NCBI GenBank assembly: GCA_021779635.1
Contig: JAJYAH010000546.1
Coordinates: 1 to 5,326 of the forward strand
Length of the DNA stretch: 5,326 nt
Origin: Pseudomonadota bacterium
Lineage (GTDB): Bacteria; Pseudomonadota; Alphaproteobacteria; Rhizobiales; Xanthobacteraceae
Direction: 5' to 3'
In this document: one piece after another, positions 1 through 5,326 of the stretch
How positions within the stretch are numbered: position 1 is the stretch's first letter
Layout: each line of letters begins with the position of its first letter
Program-made: the position numbers and the translations under genes
The notes under the pieces: generated by a model
The model's database searches: none
What the model was told of the DNA's origin: nothing
Seen by the model: the letters and a program-made list of their open reading frames with translations, nothing else

Positions 1-1375
1 GATCGAGCGCCGAGGTCGGCTCGTCGAGCAGCAGCACGCTGGGATTGGGCGCGATCGCCCGCGCGATCGCGACGCGCTGCTGCTGACCGCCGGACAGATG
101 CCTCGGCAAGGCGTCGGCGCGCTCGCCGAGGCCGACGCGTTCGAGCAGGTCGCGGGCGCGGCGGTCGGCCTCGGTCCGCGAAAGGCCATGGACCCAGCGC
201 AGCGGACCGGCCACATTCTCCAGCGCGGTGAGATGACCGAACAGATTGAATTGCTGGAACACCATGCCGACGCCGACGCTGGCGCGCTCTTCGGCAATGG
301 CATGTGGCGACAGCGGCTTGCCGTCGCCCCGGAAGCCCATGCGGCGGCCACCCACCTTGACGATTCCGGCGTCCCAGCCTTCGAGATGGTTGATACAGCG
401 CAGCAGCGTGCTTTTGCCCGACCCGCTGGGACCGAGCAGTGCCACGACTTCGCCGACGCGAACCGTCAGATCGACGCCGGCGAGAACCGGCTGACTGGTG
501 TAGGCCTTGTACAAACCGCTGACCTCGACCGCGACATCGTTGCGCGTCAGCGTGGCGGACCGTCTGGTCCGGTCCGCCCGCGAGACCTTGGCTTCCCTGG
601 CGGGTGCCAGGTACGAAGCGGCTTCGCCGGATTGGGTGGCGGCTATCGGCGCCGCCCCTATCGGCTCCAGCACCGATGGCGCGCGATACCAGGGCAGCAG
701 GCGGACCCAGCCATTCTCCGTCGCGGGCCGGTCGAGATCGAGCGCCCGTTCCATCAGCAACTGGATCAGGCTGACCGCGGTGGTGAGCACCAGATAGATC
801 AGCCCGGAGGCGAAGAAGATGGAAAAGAAGTCAAACGTCGAGGAGGCAAGCTGCGTGCTTCTCAGCGTTAGCTCCGGCACCGAGATCACGCTCGCCAGCG
901 ACGAATTCTTCAGGGCGCTGACGGTTTCATTGCCGAAAGCCGGAATCATCATGCGGATGGCCTGCGGCGCGATGATGCGTCGCATCAGCAAGGCCGGCGT
1001 CATCCCGAGCGCCTGTCCGGCCAGCACCTGGCCCCGGTCGATGCCGAGCACGCCGGCGCGAAGCATTTCGGCGATGAAGGGCGCTTCATTGGCGGCGAGC
1101 GCCAGACCCGCAGCCCCAATCGCACTGAGCTTGAGGCCGATCTGCGGCAACGCGTCGTAGGCGAACACCATCTGCAGGATCAACGGCGTGCCGCGAAAGA
1201 TCACGGTGTAGCCCCGGGCGAATGCAGCCAAGAGCCAGAACCGGCTAAGCTGCATCGCCGCGAGGGCCAGACCGAGGATCAGTCCGCCGACCAGTCCGAG
1301 GGCGGTCACCGCCAGGGTGAACCAGATGCCCGCGATCAGGTACGGCAGACTGAGATAGTGGACGAACAGCGTCAT
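1..1375 (-). CDS. Fused amino acid ABC transporter permease/ATP-binding protein (C-terminus cut by left edge)
   Basis: This is an inner-membrane protein that should move a polar amino acid into the cytoplasm at the cost of ATP. Reading down from the ATG at 1375, the frame stays open to base 1, giving 458 visible residues. Residues 1-212 are a HisM/GlnP-type permease with about five hydrophobic segments (roughly 11-38, 56-76, 83-99, 140-165, 184-208). Its cytoplasmic EAA loop lies near 98-145 and contains LAGQALG at 118-124. A polar, Arg/Ala-rich linker (about 213-278) leads to an ATPase domain with Walker A GPSGSGKST (315-323), Q-loop VFQQFNLF (372-379), signature LSGGQQQR (427-434), Walker B VLLLDEP (447-453) and D-loop SALD (455-458). 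The H-loop and C-terminus lie outside the window. The start overlaps the stop of the binding-protein gene by one base (TGATG), which implies translational coupling. Separate permease and ATPase genes are the usual arrangement. Fused forms are known, and no stop codon separates the two halves here. The transported amino acid cannot be read from the sequence. Confidence 0.93.
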   Translation of the reverse strand, partial: MTLFVHYLSLPYLIAGIWFTLAVTALGLVGGLILGLALAAMQLSRFWLLAAFARGYTVIFRGTPLILQMVFAYDALPQIGLKLSAIGAAGLALAANEAPFIAEMLRAGVLGIDRGQVLAGQALGMTPALLMRRIIAPQAIRMMIPAFGNETVSALKNSSLASVISVPELTLRSTQLASSTFDFFSIFFASGLIYLVLTTAVSLIQLLMERALDLDRPATENGWVRLLPWYRAPSVLEPIGAAPIAATQSGEAASYLAPAREAKVSRADRTRRSATLTRNDVAVEVSGLYKAYTSQPVLAGVDLTVRVGEVVALLGPSGSGKSTLLRCINHLEGWDAGIVKVGGRRMGFRGDGKPLSPHAIAEERASVGVGMVFQQFNLFGHLTALENVAGPLRWVHGLSRTEADRRARDLLERVGLGERADALPRHLSGGQQQRVAIARAIAPNPSVLLLDEPTSALD

Positions 1376-2319
1376 CAGTTGACCGAGAGAATGTCCGGTT
1401 CCTTGAAGTTATTGACGTCGAGATCCCACTTCTTCAGCAGCGCCATGTGAGTGCCGTCCTTCTGAAGGGCGATCAGTGCTGCCAGCACCGCATCGCGAAA
1501 TTCAGGCTTGTCCTTGGGCACGGCGATGCCGACCGAATAGGGGATCGTCACCGCGATCGTCACCGCGATCGCCTTTTCCAGCTTGTCGGGGTTGGCCTTC
1601 ACTGCCTGGTCGACGGTGTTGACGTCGTTGACATAGGTGTCGGCGCGGCCGGCCAGGATGGCCTGGATGCAATTGGCGTTGTTGTCGTAGAGCTGCAGTG
1701 TCGGCTCCGGCTTGCCTTCCGCCTTGCACTTCGGAATCAGGTCCTGAACCAGCGGGACTTCCACGAAGCCGGTGTTCTCCGCAGCGGCAGAGCCGCACAT
1801 CGAGGTGTTGATGCCGGAAATCTTTTTCGGATTGCCCTTGGCCACCAGCACGCCATCGAACACTTTCGAATAGGTGATAAAGTCGGCGGCCTTGGCACGC
1901 TCTTTGGTGGCATAAATATCGGAAATCACGATATCGGCCTGCCCGCTCGACAAGGTCGTCAGCAGGGCTGCGAAGGTAACCGCCTTGTAGGTCAGCTTGA
2001 AGCCGAGGCAGTCGCCGATCCGCTCGCCAAGATCGATGTCGAAGCCGACATATTTGTCGGGATCCTTCGGATCGACCGCTTCATAGCCCGGCGTGTGCGG
2101 GTTGATCGCGTTGACCAGCGTCTTGCCTTTCCAGGCCGGATATTTCGCCTGCAGCGCCTCGCATGCGGCCGGCGCCGCCTGGGCCTGGCCCGCCAGGCCA
2201 AGCGCCATCAGGCACGCCCCGCCGATCGCAAGGCTGCGGGCAAGGGTTCGGCAGCGACCGGCCGATCCGGTCCTATCCTGGAAGCTGCGCAAATTCTCGA
2301 ACAGATTTCCTAGCATCAT
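1375..2319 (-). CDS. Amino acid ABC transporter periplasmic substrate-binding protein (SBP_bac_3 family)
   Basis: This 314-residue secreted protein should capture a polar amino acid in the periplasm and deliver it to the fused permease/ATPase encoded directly downstream. A long signal peptide (about 1-48, basic region near 20-28, hydrophobic core 29-45) ends at AQA before APAACEAL. There is no lipobox. The family signature is clear: GFDIDLGERIGDCL at 92-105 fits the bacterial solute-binding family 3 pattern, in the first lobe. R141 in ATKERA matches the arginine that holds the ligand carboxylate in HisJ-like proteins. D232 in AGRADTYVND matches the ligand-amine aspartate of the second lobe. 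These residue matches are inferred by motif, not by structure. I chose the ATG at 2319 because GAGGAG sits 9 bases upstream. The frame is open further upstream, to 2586, but that part has no signal-peptide or family features. An odd 12-base tandem duplication repeats AVTI at 252-259. Ligand specificity is unknown. Confidence 0.93.
   Translation of the reverse strand: MMLGNLFENLRSFQDRTGSAGRCRTLARSLAIGGACLMALGLAGQAQAAPAACEALQAKYPAWKGKTLVNAINPHTPGYEAVDPKDPDKYVGFDIDLGERIGDCLGFKLTYKAVTFAALLTTLSSGQADIVISDIYATKERAKAADFITYSKVFDGVLVAKGNPKKISGINTSMCGSAAAENTGFVEVPLVQDLIPKCKAEGKPEPTLQLYDNNANCIQAILAGRADTYVNDVNTVDQAVKANPDKLEKAIAVTIAVTIPYSVGIAVPKDKPEFRDAVLAALIALQKDGTHMALLKKWDLDVNNFKEPDILSVN
1543..1566. repeat. 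12-bp perfect tandem duplication inside the binding-protein gene
   Basis: The unit gatcgtcaccgc occurs at 1543-1554 and again at 1555-1566, followed by a partial third copy (gatcg). It is in frame and doubles the tetrapeptide AVTI, giving IAVTIAVTIPYS in the protein. This is the expected result of replication slippage. It would lengthen a strand or loop near the hinge of the second lobe. Whether close relatives have one or two copies cannot be seen here. Confidence 0.85.
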
Positions 2320-2328
2320 GGGAACAGA

Positions 2329-2335
2329 CTCCTCT
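2329..2335 (-). promoter_or_regulatory. Ribosome binding site of the substrate-binding protein gene
   Basis: On the minus strand AGAGGAG lies 9 bases before the first of two adjacent ATG codons (2319 and 2316). The spacing favours the first. The site argues against the longer open frame that begins at 2586. Confidence 0.7.
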
Positions 2336-2428
2336 GTTGCTGACGAGCAGGTTCGCTCGGCAAGGCTGACTGCCCCAAAGGCTAGAAGGAGCGAGATGTG
2401 AAAGCTTGTCTGCAGCCGCACAAACCCT

Positions 2429-2444
2429 TGCAGCCGGCGTCCCA
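2429..2444 (-). promoter_or_regulatory. Candidate sigma-54 (RpoN) promoter for the ABC transporter operon
   Basis: The minus strand reads TGGGACGCCGGCTGCA. Against the sigma-54 consensus TGGCACG-N4-TTGCA it differs at two positions and keeps the essential GG and GC with exactly ten bases between. Transcription would begin near 2418, leaving a leader of about 100 bases before the ATG at 2319. Nitrogen (NtrC/RpoN) control is common for amino acid uptake genes, so the setting fits. In GC-rich DNA such matches also arise by chance, and I found no clear NtrC enhancer. Confidence 0.35.
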
Positions 2445-2476
2445 ATTTTTGGGCATACGCCGCATCTTTTCCGGGC

Positions 2477-2497
2477 TGACCGCACAATTGCCGGTCA
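2477..2497. promoter_or_regulatory. Inverted repeat, possible operator upstream of the transporter operon
   Basis: TGACCG and CGGTCA are perfect 6-base inverted arms separated by 9 bases. The dyad centres at 2487, about 44 bases upstream of the GG element of the candidate sigma-54 site. The geometry suits a dimeric repressor or activator, but no regulator gene is in the window and the arms are short. Confidence 0.3.
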
Positions 2498-2571
2498 TTG
2501 ATGCGCGAGAGATCGCGTCTACTCTGCGGATGTCGCTGCAGCGGCGCGCGCGAGACAGGCCTGGACCGATA

Positions 2572-2598
2572 CCCGCCCCGGATCATGTCCGGGGCGGG
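2572..2598 (-). terminator. GC-rich hairpin downstream of the LTXXQ gene (terminator or REP-like palindrome)
   Basis: CCCGCCCCGGA (2572-2582) and TCCGGGGCGGG (2588-2598) form a perfect 11-base-pair stem with a 5-base loop. On the minus strand it starts 22 bases after the TAA at 2621, a natural place to end that transcript. It is not followed by a T-run there (TATCGGTC follows), so it could also be an mRNA-stabilising hairpin or a dispersed palindromic repeat of the kind common in these genomes. Confidence 0.6.
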
Positions 2599-2620
2599 CT
2601 TCGCTCAAAACGCCAGGTTT

Positions 2621-4264
2621 TTAGAACCCGAATGAAATAATCCGGCGAAGGATTCCGCCGATGCTGGCATGATGACGCCGGTGGTAGTGTCTTGTCGTCG
2701 GCGCGGATTCCTCAGACGACGACGACACGGTCCGGCCCGGCCCGATGGCCTCGAACTGCGCCTTCTGCTCGTCGGTCAAATTTCCATAAAGGTCGTCAAG
2801 GGCCGCCTTCACAGTCTCGACCGCTTGCAGCATGGTGCCGAGCCGATTGCCGACGGCGGCGAGCCGCGCCGGCGGCGTTAACGCGGTGTCGGGCGCACAA
2901 GAGGCCTTGAGCATTTCCGCCGCCCTGGCGCTGGTCTGCTCGAGGGCGGTGAGGCTTGCGCGCTGCGCTTCGGTCGGATGCAGTCGTTGCTCGATCTGGG
3001 CGGCCGGCCAGTCTGTCGCACCGGACTGTGCGGAGCCGCAAGCCTGGGCGAGCGAGCCGTCGGCGTTGGGGGCCGCCTGTCGGCTACGCCGCCGCTCTTC
3101 ACGCTGATCCCGGCCGAGCGCATCCAGCCGCGCCTTCTGCTCGTCATTGAGGAGGCCGTAGAAACGATCGAGCGGCGGCTGCACGATGCCGACCGCCGCG
3201 ATCATCGCCTCGAGGCGCGATTGCATGCCGGCGAGCCGGCCAAGTGCGGTCAACACGATTTTCGTCGGACACGTGGCCTTGATGGTTTGCGCCGCCTTCA
3301 CCGAAGCGTTGGCGAGATCATCGAGCGCCGAGCGCTGGGCGTCATTTGGTTGAATAGCCTGCTGGATTTGATCGATCGGCAGGCCCGCGATGTCGCGGCT
3401 GTCCTCGCCGCACATTTGGGACAGTTCATCCGGTGGCGGATTTGCCGCCTGCGTTGCGGACGGCGCTGGCGCCGCGCCGCCGCCATCCTGCGGCAGATAC
3501 CCGCTCAGGTCATCATAGCCATAAGGGGCGAACATGCCGGCATAGATGTCGCCATAGCCGTAGCCCCAGAACGAAGGATCGTAGCCATAACCCCACATCG
3601 CGTAGTCGGAGATATCGTAGAAGGCGAATGGCCAGAACAGCGGGCCGACCCAGCCATAGCCGCCGTCGCCGTGCTGCCACCATCCACCCTGCCAGTTCCC
3701 ACCCTGCCCTGTCGCCAGCCCCGCCGTTGCCGCGCTCGCCGCGATTTGCGCGCGGGTACCTGGGTTGCGCAAGGCACTCCGATTTCGCAATGCGCCCGCG
3801 ACGGAGCGCGAGCTCAGCGTGCGGCGAACGGCCGCGGATCTGCGGCTTGCGTTGTGGCCGGCCCGATTCCCCGCGGAACCGCGGCCGGCAACAGAGCGAT
3901 TGCCGGCAAAACCGGACCTGGAAACCGAGGACCGGCCACTAAAGTGGCCGCCGCCGCCGAAATGTGTCCCGCCCCTGTGCATTCCGCCAAAATGTCCACC
4001 TCCAAAGTGTCCGCCTCCGAAGTGTCGGCCCCCGAAGTGCGCACCGCCGAAGTGTCCACCCCCGAAGTGTCCACCCCCGAAGTGTCCACCCCCGAAGTGT
4101 CCACCGCCGAAGTGCCCACCGCCAAAGTGACCGCCACCGCCAAAATGGCCACCACCGCCGTGACCGCCTCCGCCGCCGTGACCACCTCTCCCCGCGTAAG
4201 CCGCACCAGCGCCTGCGAGCGCGATCGAAAGAACCATCACGGATAGAAATTTGAGTTTTGACAC
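2621..4264 (-). CDS. Secreted His/Gly-repeat protein with two LTXXQ (Spy/CpxP-like) modules
   Basis: This 547-residue envelope protein is related to the Spy/CpxP (LTXXQ) family, whose members act as periplasmic chaperones or stress sensors. Chaperone function here is inferred. In order: signal peptide 1-24 (cleavage after AYA); an HFGGG pentapeptide repeat (40-108, His every fifth residue from 46 to 101); a Ser/Arg/Asn-rich stretch (110-170); an aromatic Tyr/Trp/Gly segment (190-256); a Pro/Ala linker; LTXXQ module 1 (281-384, ending LLNDEQKARLDALG); a charged linker (385-404); module 2 (405-508, ending NLTDEQKAQFEAIG); and a His/Arg-rich tail ending in a short hydrophobic stretch. The modules align without gaps at about 41% identity. 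Each has two cysteines 47 apart (C285/C332, C409/C456). The GTG at 4264 is chosen because GAGGAGGG lies 5 bases upstream and a signal peptide follows at once. The longer frame from 4504 would overlap the neighbouring gene. A putative EcfG promoter lies upstream, so it is probably transcribed separately from the synthase-like gene. Confidence 0.88.
   Translation of the reverse strand: MSKLKFLSVMVLSIALAGAGAAYAGRGGHGGGGGHGGGGHFGGGGHFGGGHFGGGHFGGGHFGGGHFGGGHFGGAHFGGRHFGGGHFGGGHFGGMHRGGTHFGGGGHFSGRSSVSRSGFAGNRSVAGRGSAGNRAGHNASRRSAAVRRTLSSRSVAGALRNRSALRNPGTRAQIAASAATAGLATGQGGNWQGGWWQHGDGGYGWVGPLFWPFAFYDISDYAMWGYGYDPSFWGYGYGDIYAGMFAPYGYDDLSGYLPQDGGGAAPAPSATQAANPPPDELSQMCGEDSRDIAGLPIDQIQQAIQPNDAQRSALDDLANASVKAAQTIKATCPTKIVLTALGRLAGMQSRLEAMIAAVGIVQPPLDRFYGLLNDEQKARLDALGRDQREERRRSRQAAPNADGSLAQACGSAQSGATDWPAAQIEQRLHPTEAQRASLTALEQTSARAAEMLKASCAPDTALTPPARLAAVGNRLGTMLQAVETVKAALDDLYGNLTDEQKAQFEAIGPGRTVSSSSEESAPTTRHYHRRHHASIGGILRRIISFGF
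3941..4147. repeat. 15-bp tandem repeat array encoding HFGGG pentapeptides
   Basis: A 15-base period runs through this stretch. The plus-strand unit agtgtccacccccga is identical three times at 4051-4095, then varies at 4096-4110 and 4111-4125, and older diverged copies flank it. On the minus strand each unit encodes one HFGGG-type pentapeptide. Identical central copies and diverged edges suggest expansion by slippage. Copy number is likely to vary between strains. No stop codon falls in several frames of the array, which explains the long open frames opposite it. Confidence 0.92.
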
Positions 4265-4268
4265 GACA

Positions 4269-4276
4269 CCCTCCTC
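4269..4276 (-). promoter_or_regulatory. Ribosome binding site that fixes the GTG start of the LTXXQ gene
   Basis: The minus strand reads GAGGAGGG followed, after the GGAGG core and five more bases, by GTG at 4264. This is the strongest Shine-Dalgarno match near the gene. It decides the start in favour of GTG over the in-frame ATG ten codons in, which would cut into the signal peptide. Confidence 0.8.
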
Positions 4277-4317
4277 AAGCGCCCGCGCTACCGGAAGCGG
4301 CACCAACCCCAAGGGAA

Positions 4318-4343
4318 AACGCACCAGCGGCGCCTGAAGTTCC
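4318..4343 (-). promoter_or_regulatory. Putative EcfG/RpoE2 general-stress promoter for the LTXXQ gene
   Basis: On the minus strand GGAAC (4343-4339) is followed after 17 bases by CGTT (4321-4318). This matches exactly the consensus GGAAC-N16/17-CGTT known for the alphaproteobacterial general stress sigma factor EcfG (RpoE2, SigT). Transcription would start near 4310, leaving a leader of about 45 bases before the GTG. An exact match of nine fixed bases in a 137-base gap is unlikely by chance, and the placement and orientation are right. Confidence 0.6.
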
Positions 4344-4401
4344 GGACGCCGTCCTGAATCGGCCGGATAATGGCGGCCCGACCACTGTTGCGCCTTGAGG
4401 A

Positions 4402-5326
4402 TTACTGCTCGCCGTCGCGCAGCCGGCGGTAGACCGCGCCGAGCACGTTGCAATAATCGTCGGTCCAGACCCGCTGGTTCTGGTCGGGCTCGGTCAGTTC
4501 CCACTGCGCGGATGACGCCAGTTGGCCGACGTCAGCCTCCTCGCGCGCCGAGACCACAACCGAGGTTCCGAAGATGTATTCATCGTCGCGGTTGGAATCT
4601 TCGTCGTAGACCCAGCTCTTGAGATCATTGGCCTCGGCGATGCCGACCACGACGCTGGCCAGCTCCAGGTGGCGGTTGGAGATGTGCATCAGCACCGCGC
4701 CCTGCGGTGTGAGCTTGTCCTTGTAGATCTTCATCGCCTCTTCGGTGGCGAGATGAATCGGGATCGCGTCAGACGAATAGGCATCGACGATGATCAGATC
4801 GTAGATGCCGTCCGGTTCGCGGGCGAAAGTCAGCCGCGCGTCGCCCATCACCGGCTTCAGATCCGGCGCGCAATCCCTGATGTAGGTAAAATACCGTGGA
4901 TCGCGCGCGGTATCGACCATCGACTGATCGATCTCGAAGAATTTCCAGGTCTCGCCGGGCTCGGATGCGCGAGCGAGCGTGCCGGCGCCGAGGCCGATCA
5001 CCGCGACATGAAGCGGACCGCCCTTGCGGGCGCGGATCGCCGTGATCGCCTGACCGATGCCGCCATCCTTGTGGTAATACGAAATCACCTCGGGCCGCCC
5101 GGATATCGGCGTGCCGTCATTGTTGCGGAATTTCTGCGCGCCGTGAATCGTGGTGCCGTGCAACAGCACGTGATACTGGCCGTTTGGCGTCACCGATATC
5201 TTGTGGACGCCGAAAAAGCTGCGCACGGTGTCCACGCGGCCGCCGTCGCCTGGATAGGCCCGGATCAGCACCAGGGCCACCACCACCGTTGCAAAGATCT
5301 TCCAGCGGTTGGCATTCAATCCGAGC
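4402..5326 (-). CDS. Spermidine-synthase-like protein, C-terminal part (N-terminus beyond right edge)
   Basis: The frame is open to the window edge, with 307 residues visible before the TAA at 4402. The only early start, TTG at 5319, has no visible ribosome binding site, and the protein opens with one hydrophobic helix. I therefore read it as the end of a longer membrane protein, like the known fused transporter-like/spermidine synthase family. Counting the TTG as residue 1: a last membrane helix (7-21); an N-terminal beta region with HGTTIHG (54-60) and YYHKDGG (81-87); then a SAM-type Rossmann fold with GLGAGT (109-114), the acidic ribose-binding position E129, GDAR (159-162) and IIVDAYSSDAIP (176-187); and WTDDY (285-289) near the end. 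True spermidine synthases carry DxxD at the catalytic site. Here the acidic residues are spaced D179 and D184, so aminopropyl transfer is uncertain. Relation to the downstream LTXXQ gene is positional only. Confidence 0.85.
   Translation of the reverse strand, partial: LGLNANRWKIFATVVVALVLIRAYPGDGGRVDTVRSFFGVHKISVTPNGQYHVLLHGTTIHGAQKFRNNDGTPISGRPEVISYYHKDGGIGQAITAIRARKGGPLHVAVIGLGAGTLARASEPGETWKFFEIDQSMVDTARDPRYFTYIRDCAPDLKPVMGDARLTFAREPDGIYDLIIVDAYSSDAIPIHLATEEAMKIYKDKLTPQGAVLMHISNRHLELASVVVGIAEANDLKSWVYDEDSNRDDEYIFGTSVVVSAREEADVGQLASSAQWELTEPDQNQRVWTDDYCNVLGAVYRRLRDGEQ

Larger units (their letters stand above)
2320..2620. other. Intergenic region between the LTXXQ gene and the ABC transporter operon
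   Basis: About 300 bases without a credible gene. It should hold the 3' end of the LTXXQ transcript and the control region of the transporter operon. It contains a GC-rich hairpin (2572-2598), a dyad TGACCG-N9-CGGTCA (2477-2497), a sigma-54-like site (2429-2444) and the ribosome binding site of the binding-protein gene. Short open frames on both strands here lack ribosome binding sites and recognisable protein character. Confidence 0.7.

Noticed and set aside
98..871. A 257-residue plus-strand open frame
   Set aside because: It lies opposite the ABC permease/ATPase, whose Walker A, signature and Walker B motifs are all on the minus strand.
1447..2313. A 288-residue plus-strand open frame
   Set aside because: It is the shadow of the binding-protein gene. 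Its sequence shows no domain character and no ribosome binding site was seen.
2320..2586. An 89-residue N-terminal extension of the binding-protein gene
   Set aside because: It would place a signal peptide in the middle of the protein. A good ribosome binding site precedes the ATG at 2319.
3941..4147. The regular repeat as a CRISPR array
   Set aside because: The period is 15 bases with no unique spacers, and every unit is in frame within a protein-coding gene.
2978..4246. A 422-residue open frame on the plus strand opposite the LTXXQ gene, with repeated STPEV-like units
   Set aside because: It is the antisense shadow of a 15-base repeat that lacks stops in several frames. It has no ribosome binding site or domain, while the minus strand has a signal peptide, conserved modules and a start signal.
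4344..4378. Small inverted repeats (GGAC-GCC-GTCC and GGCCG-N8-CGGCC) as a terminator for the spermidine-synthase-like gene
   Set aside because: Stems of four to five base pairs without a T-run are expected by chance in DNA this GC-rich.
4265..4504. An 80-residue N-terminal extension of the LTXXQ gene starting at 4504
   Set aside because: It would overlap the end of the spermidine-synthase-like gene, bury the signal peptide inside the protein, and ignore the strong Shine-Dalgarno site before the GTG at 4264.

Overview
This GC-rich window looks like chromosomal DNA of an alphaproteobacterium, most likely a Hyphomicrobiales member near Bradyrhizobium, Rhodopseudomonas or Nitrobacter. The grounds are the gene families and their wording (a two-module LTXXQ envelope protein and a spermidine-synthase-like protein with a membrane N-terminus), the base composition, and an EcfG-type promoter. 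The genus is an inference. All supported genes are on the minus strand, so reading order runs from right to left. The many long plus-strand reading frames are shadows of these genes.

From right to left: (1) 5326-4402 is the C-terminal part of a spermidine-synthase-like protein that runs off the right edge. (2) 4264-2621 encodes a secreted protein of 547 residues: a signal peptide, a long HFGGG repeat rich in histidine and glycine, an aromatic Tyr/Trp/Gly segment, and two gapless 104-residue LTXXQ (Spy/CpxP-like) modules. A close match to the general stress sigma factor (EcfG/RpoE2) promoter, GGAAC-N17-CGTT, lies just upstream. (3) 2620-2320 is non-coding: a strong GC hairpin behind the chaperone-like gene, a dyad, and a candidate sigma-54 site ahead of the next gene. 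(4) 2319-1375 is the periplasmic binding protein of a polar amino acid ABC uptake system. (5) 1375-1, overlapping it by one base (TGATG), is a single reading frame that joins the inner-membrane permease to its ATPase. It runs off the left edge just after Walker B.

Genes 4 and 5 form one transport operon: a periplasmic receptor plus a fused permease/ATPase, from which two copies would supply both membrane and both nucleotide-binding domains. Gene 2 looks like a separately promoted envelope-stress gene. I see no mobile element, RNA gene, CRISPR array or clearly undescribed multi-gene system. The least ordinary object is the His/Gly-repeat plus tandem-LTXXQ protein under a putative EcfG promoter.
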